DNA from: Novosphingobium aureum
Lineage (GTDB): Bacteria > Pseudomonadota > Alphaproteobacteria > Sphingomonadales > Sphingomonadaceae
Length of the DNA: 64,000 nt
NCBI RefSeq assembly: GCF_015865035.1
Contig: NZ_JADZGI010000001.1
Coordinates: 1,240,001-1,304,000 of the forward strand
Reading direction: 5' to 3'
Shown here: positions 54,523-62,862 of the stretch, piece after piece
Numbering within the stretch: the stretch's first letter is position 1
Layout of the letters: the number at the start of each line of letters is the position of its first letter
Translations under genes and position numbers: made by a program
Notes under the pieces: generated by a model
The model's input: only the letters and a program-made list of their open reading frames with translations
Databases searched by the model: none
What the model was told of the DNA's origin: nothing

Positions 54523-55245
54523 TCAGGGCTTGCCTGAGCGCAACCAGCCCGTCACCGAGTAGCGCCGGTAGGCTGCGGCGCGGGTGACTTCGCTGACAGA
54601 GTGCATCTGCCCGACGCTAAACAGGTCGAGCGTATTGAACGCGGGCACCACGCCTTCGAACGCGTCCTTGCCCTTGTGTACGAGCAGCAGGCCGCCCCAT
54701 TCGAGCCGCCAGACCGGATTTAGCCCGAGCACGTAGGCGGCATGGCGGTTCTTGCCGGGGAAGGCATCGTCGTGCCCGGTGAGAAAGTCCCCCGGGGCAT
54801 AGGCGGTGGCCTGGGCATCGGCAAAGCTGACTTGCGCGCCGCCGGTCACCGTGCGCAGGAAATCGCGCGCCGGGCCTTGCGACATCCACGAGGCGAAGGC
54901 GGCGAGCGGGTCGTCGCTCGCGGCACGCGCGGCCTCGTCATCGGGTACGCGCAGGCTCTCGTAGCGATACTGGAAGCCTTGCCGGGCTCCGGCATAGACT
55001 GCGGTGTCGAGCTGCGCCGCCTGTTCGGGGCTGAGTGAGGCGCGGGTGGGGCGGTCGAGTTCGACCAGTTTCTCCCCGCTGTTGATCACCTGCTTCCAGT
55101 CCTCGCGGTTGCGCAGCATCAGGCGCAGCTGCTCTGCGCATTGCGGCGCGAGGAACCCGGCGATGCGCACGCGCCCATGCTCGGCGAAATGCGCGGCAAG
55201 CGCGGACGTATCGAGGTCGGGGGCGAGGGCATAGGCGATCGACAT
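54523..55245 (-). CDS. 2OG-Fe(II) oxygenase A (COG3751-like proline hydroxylase)
   Basis: This 240-residue oxygenase has metal ligands H158 and D160 (GDFLTGHDDAF) and H215 (GQMHSVSEV), and R228 (RRYSVTGW) for 2-oxoglutarate. The WGG-LLL and FNTLDLF segments are shared with oxygenase B. The predicted reaction is hydroxylation of a proline or similar residue in a protein or peptide; the target is unknown. ATG 55245 was chosen because an upstream start adds only twelve unpersuasive residues. It is divergent from B across 154 bases. Confidence 0.85.
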   Translation of the reverse strand: MSIAYALAPDLDTSALAAHFAEHGRVRIAGFLAPQCAEQLRLMLRNREDWKQVINSGEKLVELDRPTRASLSPEQAAQLDTAVYAGARQGFQYRYESLRVPDDEAARAASDDPLAAFASWMSQGPARDFLRTVTGGAQVSFADAQATAYAPGDFLTGHDDAFPGKNRHAAYVLGLNPVWRLEWGGLLLVHKGKDAFEGVVPAFNTLDLFSVGQMHSVSEVTRAAAYRRYSVTGWLRSGKP

Positions 55246-55399
55246 GACCCGCCTCATGGCACGATCGGCCCGGTGGGGCAAAGAGTGAAGCCGGGGCGCG
55301 AGGCGAGCATCGCGAACGCTTGGGGCAAATGCCCGGGCGCAGGGGAGAAAAACCCCATCTTACGAAACCCTACCTGCCTGTGCTAACCGGTCGGGGACC

Positions 55400-56131
55400 A
55401 TGACTATTACCCTGTTCCAGCTCAATCCCGATATCGACCGCGCGCCCTTGCGCGAGGCCTTTGCCCGCGACGGGCGCGTGCAGGTGCGCGACTTCCTCGT
55501 GCCAGAGGCCGCCGCGACCATCCGGCAGGTGCTCGAGCACCAGACCCGCTGGGGCCTTGCCTGTCAGGCCGGTGAGGGCGGGCCGCAGAGCTTTCGCCCC
55601 GAGGCGATCGCGGCGATGTCGGCCGACGAGCGTGGTGCGCTGGTGCAGTCACTGCATCGCGCGGCGGCTAGCGGCGAATACGCGGTGCGCTTCAACAATT
55701 ACCCGATGCTCGATGCCTATCTGCAGGGCTGGGACCGGGGCAGCCCGCAGGACCTGCTGCTCGAGCACATCAATGATCAGCCCTTCCTCGACCTCGCACG
55801 CGAGATCTGCTCGATACCCGAGCTGCGCAAGGCCGACGCGCAGGCGACCCTGTTCGCGCCTGGCGATTTCCTCGGCCTGCACACCGACAGCCACGTCGCC
55901 GAAGGCTGGCGGGTGGCCTATGTGATGAACTTCGCCGATCCCGAGTGGAAGAGCGACTGGGGCGGCTACCTCAACTTCCTCGACGAGGACGGCGACGTGG
56001 TCTGCGGCTGGAAGCCGCGCTTCAACACGCTCAACATGCTCGCCGTGCCGCAGCGTCACGCGGTCTCCTACGTTCCCCCCTTTGCCCCGCCGCATCGCTT
56101 TGCGATCACCGGCTGGCTGCGCGACCGGTAA
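55400..56131 (+). CDS. 2OG-Fe(II) oxygenase B, paralogue of A
   Basis: A 243-residue oxygenase with H161 and D163 (GLHTDSH), H220 (PQRHAVSYV) and R233 (HRFAITGWL). It shares with A the order KADAQAT-FAPGDFL, WGG-LNF, FNTL and TGWLR, so the two are paralogues in divergent orientation. Its downstream TPR oxygenase gene starts four bases after its stop, so the two form an operon. The likely function is oxidation of a protein or peptide side chain. Confidence 0.85.
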   Translation: MTITLFQLNPDIDRAPLREAFARDGRVQVRDFLVPEAAATIRQVLEHQTRWGLACQAGEGGPQSFRPEAIAAMSADERGALVQSLHRAAASGEYAVRFNNYPMLDAYLQGWDRGSPQDLLLEHINDQPFLDLAREICSIPELRKADAQATLFAPGDFLGLHTDSHVAEGWRVAYVMNFADPEWKSDWGGYLNFLDEDGDVVCGWKPRFNTLNMLAVPQRHAVSYVPPFAPPHRFAITGWLRDR

Positions 56132-56135
56132 GGCG

Positions 56136-57836
56136 ATGAGCGCGGCACAGGCAGCAAGCCTTCGCGAGGCGGCGCTGGAAGCGGAAAAGGCGGGTCAGGC
56201 GGGTGAGGCAGCGCGCCTGTTCGATGCGGCGCTGGCGGCAGCACCCGGCGATGCGCGCCTGCTCAACAGCGCGGGCGGCTGCGCATTGCGCTGCGGTGAT
56301 GCGCAGCGCGCCGAGACGCTCTACCGCCGGGCCCACGATCTCGCCCCGGGCGATGTCGAGTTCGTGATCAACCTCGCCATCGTCCTCACCCGGCTCGAGC
56401 GTGCGCACGAGGCGGTTTCGCTCCTGCGCGCGCGCGAGGCCGAAGGCGGCGGGCAGGCCCGTTACTGGTCGACCCGCGCGGCGAGCGAGCGCGATGCGGG
56501 CGACCTGTCTGCGGCTGCTGCGAGTTACGAGCGCTGCCTTGCGCTCGACCCTGCGCATTCGCGCGGTCTCCATGGGCGGGCACGGGTCGCGCTCGAACGC
56601 GGGGAACGCGACGCGCCTGCACGCTATGAGGCGGCGCTGCGCGCGCTGCCGGGCGACGGGTCGCTGTGGCTGGGCCGGGCGATGGCGCTCGAGGCCGCCG
56701 GGCAATACGAGGAGGCACGGCGCATCGCTGCCGCGCTCAGCGTGCAGATGCCGGCATGGCTCGACGCTCATCGCTATCTTGCCGAACTGCGGCTGAATGC
56801 CGGGGAAGGGGAGCAACCCGGAGCGCGCGGCGCTTTTGCCGACCACTACGGTCCAGCAACCCATGCCCTGCCAGAGAACGTCGAACTGGCGCAGGCCTGG
56901 TGTTCGGCGCTGGCCGGGGCCGACCGCTACGAGGAAGCGGCGCAGGTCGCGCGCGAGGCGCTGGAGCGGCGCCCGGGCGAGGCATCGCTGGCCTTGTGCG
57001 CGGCGATCTACGCCAGCGCGAACGGCGATCTCGATGACGCCGACACGCTTTTCGCACAAGTGCCGGCGGGCGCGCGCTCACCGCTCGAGGAGGGGCGCCA
57101 CCGGCTGCGGCGCGGGGATTTCCAGCGCGCCGAGGCGCTGCTCGAAGCGGCTCTGGCCCGCGATCCCGGCTCGGTTCCGGCCTGGGCCCTGCGCTCGCTG
57201 GCATGGCGCAAGCTGGGCGACGAGCGCGAGGCGTGGCTGCACGGGCAGGAGGGGCTGGTACGCCGCCTGCCGCTGTCGCTGTCGGATGCGCGCTGGGGCG
57301 AGATCGTCGCCACGCTCGATGCGCTGCACGACGAATCCATCCATCCCGTGGGCCAGTCGGTGCGCGGGGGCAGCCAGACCCGCGGCGCGCTTTTCGCGCG
57401 CACCGAGCCGCCGCTGCGCGACCTGCATGAGGCGATCATGGCGGTAATCGAGCAATATCGTGAAGGGCTACCACCGCGCGATGGCGATCATCCGCTGCTG
57501 CGCCACCGCGAGGACTCGCTGGCGATCACCGGTTCGTGGTCGGTGCGGCTGGGGCCGGGCGGGCGACACACCGTCCACATCCACCCGCGCGGGGTGCTCT
57601 CCTCCGCGCTCTACGTCTCGCTGCCGCCGCTGGCCGAAGACGCGACCGGCGCCGGGTGCCTCGAGCTGGGCGGTGCGCCGCCGGAAATGGGCATCGATCT
57701 CGCGCCGAGCACGGTGATCACGCCGTGCGAGCGTCACCTCGCGCTGTTCCCCAGCACCTTGTTCCATGGCACGCGCCCCTTTGCGAGCGGGCAGCGCATG
57801 ACCGTGGCCTTCGACGTGACCGCGCACACGCGCTGA
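56136..57836 (+). CDS. TPR-repeat protein with C-terminal putative 2OG-Fe(II) oxygenase domain
   Basis: A 566-residue protein in two parts. Residues 1-370 carry about eight TPR-like helical pairs (AEKAGQAGEAARLFDAALAA, and similar), suited to binding a protein partner. Residues 410-560 match the 2OG-FeII_Oxy_5 family (PF13759): HTVHIHPRGVLSSALYVSLP, LELGGAPP, LFPSTLFHGTRPF and RMTVAFD. The first metal motif is H-x-H, as usual for this family, rather than H-x-D. TPRs may select the substrate. It is translated with oxygenase B. Confidence 0.82.
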   Translation: MSAAQAASLREAALEAEKAGQAGEAARLFDAALAAAPGDARLLNSAGGCALRCGDAQRAETLYRRAHDLAPGDVEFVINLAIVLTRLERAHEAVSLLRAREAEGGGQARYWSTRAASERDAGDLSAAAASYERCLALDPAHSRGLHGRARVALERGERDAPARYEAALRALPGDGSLWLGRAMALEAAGQYEEARRIAAALSVQMPAWLDAHRYLAELRLNAGEGEQPGARGAFADHYGPATHALPENVELAQAWCSALAGADRYEEAAQVAREALERRPGEASLALCAAIYASANGDLDDADTLFAQVPAGARSPLEEGRHRLRRGDFQRAEALLEAALARDPGSVPAWALRSLAWRKLGDEREAWLHGQEGLVRRLPLSLSDARWGEIVATLDALHDESIHPVGQSVRGGSQTRGALFARTEPPLRDLHEAIMAVIEQYREGLPPRDGDHPLLRHREDSLAITGSWSVRLGPGGRHTVHIHPRGVLSSALYVSLPPLAEDATGAGCLELGGAPPEMGIDLAPSTVITPCERHLALFPSTLFHGTRPFASGQRMTVAFDVTAHTR

Positions 57837-57954
57837 TCCGCGTCCGGCGCTGCCGGCAGACATCCTCGATCCCGTCGAAAGCGCGGCCCCGGCGACTGGG
57901 CCGCGCGCCTTTGCGTGCGACACTCGCTTGCGCACTAGCGCCGCGCGCGATGCG

Positions 57955-57992
57955 CAAAAGGAAAGGGCGGGAAGCCGAAGCTCCCCGCCCTT
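57955..57992 (-). terminator. Terminator after receptor 2 (minus strand)
   Basis: Stem AAGGGCGGG with CCCGCCCTT and a loop of about 12 bases; on the minus strand it is followed by a T-rich TTTCCTTTT. It also faces the TPR oxygenase transcript. Confidence 0.8.
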
Positions 57993-58024
57993 CCGGTTTG
58001 ACTGATCCTCTAGGATCGCGTGCC

Positions 58025-60859
58025 TTAGAAGGCGACGCGGCCCGAGATGAAGAAGTCGCGGCCAAGAACGTCGTAGACACCCGGGTAGGTGTTGGTCTGT
58101 TCCTGGTTGTCGCCCATCGTCGGCGGCTGCTTGTCGAACAGGTTGTTGATACCCATCGTCAGGCCAAAGGTCTCGGTCACGTCGAAGCCGAGCGTGAGGT
58201 CGAACAGGTCGTACGCCTTCAGCTTCTCGACGGCGTATTCGGTCGACGGATCGTCGTCGCGAACCGAGCCGAGGTGACGCCAGCGCAGGCTGGTGGTGAC
58301 CGGGCCGTCCATCCACGTCAGACGCGAGGTCCACTTCCACTCGGGAGTGGGGTTGCCGCAGGCCAGGATGCCGAACTTGCCGGCGCAGTCGTAAGTGACT
58401 TCCGGGTTGTCAGCGACCGGGGTGTAGATGTTGCTGATCGTGTAGTTACCGAGCAGGTTGAACGAGACGCGGGCGTCTTCGCTGAACAGGCCGGTGCCGA
58501 CTGCCTGAACGTAGGTGACTTCGAAGTCGACGCCTTCGACTTCAAGACCGCCAGTGTTGGCGTTCAGGAAGCTCGGCAGGACCTCGCCGTCGAACTGGCC
58601 GTTGGCATTACGTGCGCCGACGAAGACCTGGCAGTACGGGCTGCTGACGTCCTGGAACACGTTGTAGCACAAGTCGAGAGCGTTGTTCAGACCGCCACCG
58701 AAGGTGCCGATCGCATCCTTGACCTTGATGTTGTACCAGTCGACCGTTGCCGAGAAGCCGGGCAGGAAGGTCGGACGGAACACTGCACCGGCCGTCCACG
58801 AGTCCGAGGTTTCTTCGTTCAGCGCGGAGTTGCCGCCGAAGGTGCCCTGGATCTGCGTGTTGAGCTGGATATCTTCGCTCCACAGGCTGCCGGCCGGAAC
58901 GCCGGTGGCGAGGCAGAGAGCTTCGAGAGTGGCAGTCCGGTCTTCAGGGTCGGTCACGCCGCCGTCGCAGGGATCGGTCGCGCCCGGGAAGCCGACCGAG
59001 GCACCGCCGAACAGCTCCTGAACGTTGGGAGCGCGAACCGCGCGCTGGTACTGGCCGCGGAACGTGACATCCGGGATCGGAGCATACTCGAGACCACCGG
59101 CATAGGCCCACACGCCGCCAACGGCGCCGAGCGAGTAGTCGGAGTAACGCGCAGCAGCGGTCGCCTCGAGGCGGTAGATGCCCGGAGTATTATTGACCAG
59201 CGGAAGGCGCAGCTCGGCGAAGACTTCCTTGACGTTGTAGGAACCTGCGGTCGGCTCACCGGCGTTGAAGCCAATGACGTCGCCCGAGGCCAGCGCGGTG
59301 TCGGGAATGAACTCCGAGCTAACCTTGCGGTACTCTGCACCGATTGCGAAGCCGATGTCTTCCGAGCTCATGCCGGTGTTGAACAGCGAACCGCTGATCA
59401 CGCCGCTGGCAACCTGAAGGCTCGAGCTGTCGCCGTTCTGGGCGAGGATCGAGATCTGGTCGACCATGTCAGGGGTAAGGGTGTTCGGACCGAAGATGTT
59501 GATGGCATCGGCCGAACCGTCGAGACCCGCCTGGAACGCCGAACGCGAGATGTTGCCCGCCTGGATGTTCGAGTTACGGGTACGCGAGTACATATAGTAC
59601 GCGTCGTAGTTCAGGTTCGAGGTGATCTCACCCTTGACGCCGATGAGGGCGCGGAACGCGTTACGCTCGTCGAGCGAGTTGCGTGCACCGGTCTCGGTGA
59701 CGCGGCGCTGCACGGCCATGCGGACGATACCGTCAGCGTCGGTGTCGAGCTGGTTCATCGCCGCGACGTCGGCTGCCGAGATGAACGGCGAAACGTTGGC
59801 GATGTTGATGTTGTAGGTGCCGGTGACCGGGGTCGCGGCAAGCTCGTTGGCAACGCGGTTGTTGACGAAGGTCACCTCGGTGTAAGCCGAGTGGCCATCG
59901 GCGAACTCGTAGTCCGCGTAGCCGCCCATGAGGTAGCGCTCCTGCGGCACCATCAGGTAGTTGACGGGGCCGTAGTTGTAGAGGTCGGTGCCGACGCGCG
60001 GGCGAGCCGAGCCCGGGGTCTCGTAGTAGCCGCCCGGCGAGCAGAAGACGTTGCCGGTCGGGCAGTCATCCGAACCAAGGACCGAGGTGAAACGGCCGTC
60101 GGGGGTGGTCGACGAACCGCCGGGGATGATGCCGCCTTCGTAGTCGTCCCAGTTCACGTTCTCGGAGAACTTGCGGGCCGAGGCGAAGACGCTCTTGCGC
60201 TTGTAGTACTCGGCGAAGACGGTGGCGTGACCACGGCCGTCGGCGAATTCCGAACCCATCGCGACATAGGCTTCGAGACGCTGGCCGTCGCCTTCGCCGG
60301 TCAGGCCGTACTGGCCACCGGCCTCGACGCCCTGGACGTTCTTGAGGCGGAAGTTGACGACACCGGCGAGGGCGTCCGAACCGTAGACGGCCGAGGCGCC
60401 GCCGGTCACGACGTCAACCGACTCGATCAGGAACGAGGGGATGGTGTTGAGATCGACGACCTGGTTGGCGTCGTAGAACATCCAGCGGCGGCCGTTGACG
60501 AGCACCATGGTGCGCTCTTCGCCGAGGCCGCGAAGGTTCAGGGTGGCGACACCGCCGCCCGGGTTGTTCGAGAACGAGGTCGTGCCCGGAATGACCTGCG
60601 GCAGGTTGTTGATGACGCTTTCGACGTTCACCGCACCCGAGAGGGCGAATTCCTCGCTGTCGACGACGGCGACGGGAGCGGCCGAGTCGAGGTTGCGACG
60701 CACGATGCGCGAACCGGTGACGACGATGGCTTCGCCAGCATCGGCCTCGTCCGGCGAATTCGTGCCGTCCTGCGCGTAGGCGTTCGTCGATGCCAGTACG
60801 GCGGCAGCCGTCAGGCACGTCGCGCTGCGCAGCGCGGCCTTCTTCAGAATTGCTTTCAC
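58025..60859 (-). CDS. TonB-dependent receptor 2 (outer membrane)
   Basis: This 944-residue receptor has a signal peptide (MKAILKKAALRSATCLTAAA, cleavage near NAYAQ), a plug (AIVVTGSRIVRRNLDSAAPV, then VDVVTGGASAVYGSDALAGV) and a barrel that ends in ISGRVAF with the terminal Phe used for outer-membrane assembly. It is similar to receptor 1 in signal peptide and plug, though the barrels differ in length. Ligand unknown. The start is GTG at 60859 behind AAGGGAC; upstream residues in frame come from non-coding DNA. Confidence 0.93.
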   Translation of the reverse strand: MKAILKKAALRSATCLTAAAVLASTNAYAQDGTNSPDEADAGEAIVVTGSRIVRRNLDSAAPVAVVDSEEFALSGAVNVESVINNLPQVIPGTTSFSNNPGGGVATLNLRGLGEERTMVLVNGRRWMFYDANQVVDLNTIPSFLIESVDVVTGGASAVYGSDALAGVVNFRLKNVQGVEAGGQYGLTGEGDGQRLEAYVAMGSEFADGRGHATVFAEYYKRKSVFASARKFSENVNWDDYEGGIIPGGSSTTPDGRFTSVLGSDDCPTGNVFCSPGGYYETPGSARPRVGTDLYNYGPVNYLMVPQERYLMGGYADYEFADGHSAYTEVTFVNNRVANELAATPVTGTYNINIANVSPFISAADVAAMNQLDTDADGIVRMAVQRRVTETGARNSLDERNAFRALIGVKGEITSNLNYDAYYMYSRTRNSNIQAGNISRSAFQAGLDGSADAINIFGPNTLTPDMVDQISILAQNGDSSSLQVASGVISGSLFNTGMSSEDIGFAIGAEYRKVSSEFIPDTALASGDVIGFNAGEPTAGSYNVKEVFAELRLPLVNNTPGIYRLEATAAARYSDYSLGAVGGVWAYAGGLEYAPIPDVTFRGQYQRAVRAPNVQELFGGASVGFPGATDPCDGGVTDPEDRTATLEALCLATGVPAGSLWSEDIQLNTQIQGTFGGNSALNEETSDSWTAGAVFRPTFLPGFSATVDWYNIKVKDAIGTFGGGLNNALDLCYNVFQDVSSPYCQVFVGARNANGQFDGEVLPSFLNANTGGLEVEGVDFEVTYVQAVGTGLFSEDARVSFNLLGNYTISNIYTPVADNPEVTYDCAGKFGILACGNPTPEWKWTSRLTWMDGPVTTSLRWRHLGSVRDDDPSTEYAVEKLKAYDLFDLTLGFDVTETFGLTMGINNLFDKQPPTMGDNQEQTNTYPGVYDVLGRDFFISGRVAF

Positions 60860-61387
60860 GTTATGTGTCCCTTGTTGCTTACGGCTGCCAGACGGGTGCG
60901 TGACCAATCCCGAAGAGCGTGCCGGTTGCCGACAGCGCGGCACGCTTGCGCGCGTTGCTGTCATGGCCGCGATTTGTTGCGCCGCAAGGAAGGGGATTCA
61001 ATCCCATGTTGCGGATGGGGCCAAATTGGAGCGGGCGCTGTGTCATTGCCGCAACACCGATAGGCGGCCATTTTTGCGGTGAACCGAGCTTTCAAGGAAT
61101 CCTGCGGGCTTTGGCTGAAATCCGGCCTGTGTACTTGTTGCACTTTCATTGCTTTTGTTGCGTTTCGGATGGCTCTGGGGCAACGCCGTTGCGTTTGCAC
61201 TTGCGGCGAGGGTCGCGGGCATTGACCGGCGCGTGCGAGCGATTTAACCGATTGCTTAAATACAACGCCGCCGCGCGATCACCGTCGATTGGGGCTGTTG
61301 CGCTCAGCCGGGCACAGATGTGGCCGGTTGTGGTGCATGGCCTTCCGGCGTGGGACGTGCGTTGCGGCAACAAGGGATCGGGATTCG
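60860..61387. promoter_or_regulatory. Divergent region between receptor 2 and the SDR gene, dense in TGTTGC half-sites
   Basis: This 528-base gap holds about eight copies of TGTTGC or its complement GCAACA, where about 0.3 would be expected by chance. Copies lie near 60873, 60975, 61007, 61051, 61136, 61156, 61296 and 61367. Two face each other as TGTTGCGG (61007-61014) and CCGCAACA (61049-61056). It probably regulates receptor 2 and/or the SDR gene. No coding frame is convincing. Confidence 0.65.
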
Positions 61388-62173
61388 ATGCAGTTGGGTA
61401 ACTCTGTCTCCGCCGTCGTGACCGGGGGCGCCTCGGGCCTCGGTGCGGCCACCGCGCGCGCACTGGCCGAGAAGGGCGTGCGGGTTGCGATCTTCGACCG
61501 CAATGCCGAAGCGGGCGAGGCCGTCGCCGCGCAGATCGGCGGTCGCTTCGTCGAGGTCGACGTCACGGACGATGCGAGCGTGCGGGCAGGTTTCGCCGCC
61601 GCGCGCGAGGCGCATGGGCAGGAACGTGTCCTGGTGAACTGTGCCGGGATCGCCCCGGCTGCAAAGACGGTGGGCCGCAACCGCGAGACCGGCGCACGCA
61701 CGCCGCACGACATGGCGCTGTTCGACAAGGCGATCGCGATCAATCTCGTGGGGACTTTCCGCTGCGTGGCGGTCTCGGCGGCGGGCATGGCAAGCCTCGA
61801 GCCGCTCGATGCATCGGGCGCGCGCGGCGCGATCGTCAACACCGCCTCGGTCGCGGCGCAGGACGGGCAGATCGGGCAGGCCGCCTATGCCGCCTCCAAG
61901 GGCGGGGTCATGGCGATGACCCTGCCGATTGCGCGCGACCTCATGGGCGATGGCATCCGCGTCAACACGATCCTGCCCGGCATCTTCGAGACCCCGATGA
62001 TGGCGGGCATGCCCGACGAGGTGCAAAATGCGCTCGCGGCGCAGGTGCCGTTCCCCAAGCGGCTGGGCAAGCCCGAGGAATATGCCCGCCTCGCGCTCTT
62101 CATGATCGGCGAGGACTACATGAACGGGGAATCTGTCCGGCTCGACGGCGCGATCCGGATGGGGCCGCGGTAA
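61388..62173 (+). CDS. SDR family NAD(P)-dependent dehydrogenase, 3-hydroxyacyl-CoA dehydrogenase type 2-like
   Basis: A 261-residue short-chain dehydrogenase. The dinucleotide motif TGGASGLG is at residues 12-19, NCAGIAP follows, and catalytic Ser in NTASVAAQDG, with Tyr and Lys in AAYAASKGG, complete the tetrad. PGIFETPMM and the C-terminus resemble HSD17B10-like 3-hydroxyacyl-CoA dehydrogenases of beta-oxidation or isoleucine breakdown. The assignment to that subclass is a guess from shape; NAD specificity is suggested by the Asp in AIFDRN. A TetR regulator follows six bases later. Confidence 0.85.
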   Translation: MQLGNSVSAVVTGGASGLGAATARALAEKGVRVAIFDRNAEAGEAVAAQIGGRFVEVDVTDDASVRAGFAAAREAHGQERVLVNCAGIAPAAKTVGRNRETGARTPHDMALFDKAIAINLVGTFRCVAVSAAGMASLEPLDASGARGAIVNTASVAAQDGQIGQAAYAASKGGVMAMTLPIARDLMGDGIRVNTILPGIFETPMMAGMPDEVQNALAAQVPFPKRLGKPEEYARLALFMIGEDYMNGESVRLDGAIRMGPR

Positions 62174-62178
62174 GGCCG

Positions 62179-62862
62179 ATGGGGGGAAGCGGACCAGCGA
62201 AGGGGCGCGGCGCACAGGGCGCCAAGGCGGGCGCTGCGGTCGGCGGCGGCGTCGCTGCGCCGCCGGGCGCGCGCGCCTTGCTGCTCGACACCGCGAGCGC
62301 GATCATGCGCGAGGGCGACGTGATCGACATCTCGCTGTCCGAGCTTTCGCTGCGCTCGGGGCTCAATTCCGCATTGGTGAAGTACTACTTCGGCAACAAG
62401 GCGGGGCTGCTCAAGGCCCTGCTCGACCGCGACTGGGAGGGCATCGTCACCTCGGTCGACGCGCTCGTCGCCAAGGACGGCTGGTCGCCCGAGGCCAAGC
62501 TGCGCCGCCACATCCACAAGGTCGTCGATACTTTCTACGAGGTGCCCTACCTCAACCGCCTGACCATGCGCGTGATCCGCGAGAGCGACGAGGCGGAGGC
62601 ACGGCGCATCGCCGATTGCTACCTCTCGCCGATGTACCGCGCTTACGAGGCGCTGATCGGCGACGGCGTGCGCGCGGGCGTGTTCCGCGAGATCGACCCG
62701 CAGCTGTTCTATTTCACCGTCACCGGCGCGGTCGACCGCTTCTTCTCGGCGCGCCTCGTGCTCAAGCACTGCTTCGATCAGGACACGTTGACCGAGACCC
62801 TGCGCGACCGCTATCGCGAGCACTCCATCGACATCATCATGGCAGGTATTCTTGCGCGCTGA
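62179..62862 (+). CDS. TetR family transcriptional regulator
   Basis: This 227-residue repressor has a helix-turn-helix near residues 45-75 (ISLSELSLRSGLNSALVKYYF, then NKAGLLKALL), preceded by a Gly/Ala-rich low-complexity leader of about 30 residues. The C-terminal ligand-binding domain is all-helical. It sits between the SDR gene and mtnP on the same strand and could sense an acyl-CoA and control the SDR gene or the GCAACA sites upstream, but no direct evidence links them. Confidence 0.86.
   Translation: MGGSGPAKGRGAQGAKAGAAVGGGVAAPPGARALLLDTASAIMREGDVIDISLSELSLRSGLNSALVKYYFGNKAGLLKALLDRDWEGIVTSVDALVAKDGWSPEAKLRRHIHKVVDTFYEVPYLNRLTMRVIRESDEAEARRIADCYLSPMYRAYEALIGDGVRAGVFREIDPQLFYFTVTGAVDRFFSARLVLKHCFDQDTLTETLRDRYREHSIDIIMAGILAR

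Noticed and set aside
54523..60859. The receptor-oxygenase locus as a mobile or phage-derived island
   Set aside because: No integrase, transposase, tRNA junction or flanking direct repeat is visible, and the composition resembles the surrounding chromosome.
57536..61063. A plus-strand open frame of 1175 codons opposite receptor 2
   Set aside because: It is antisense to receptor 2, and the sequence is repetitive Val/Asp/Arg/Gly with no recognisable domain.
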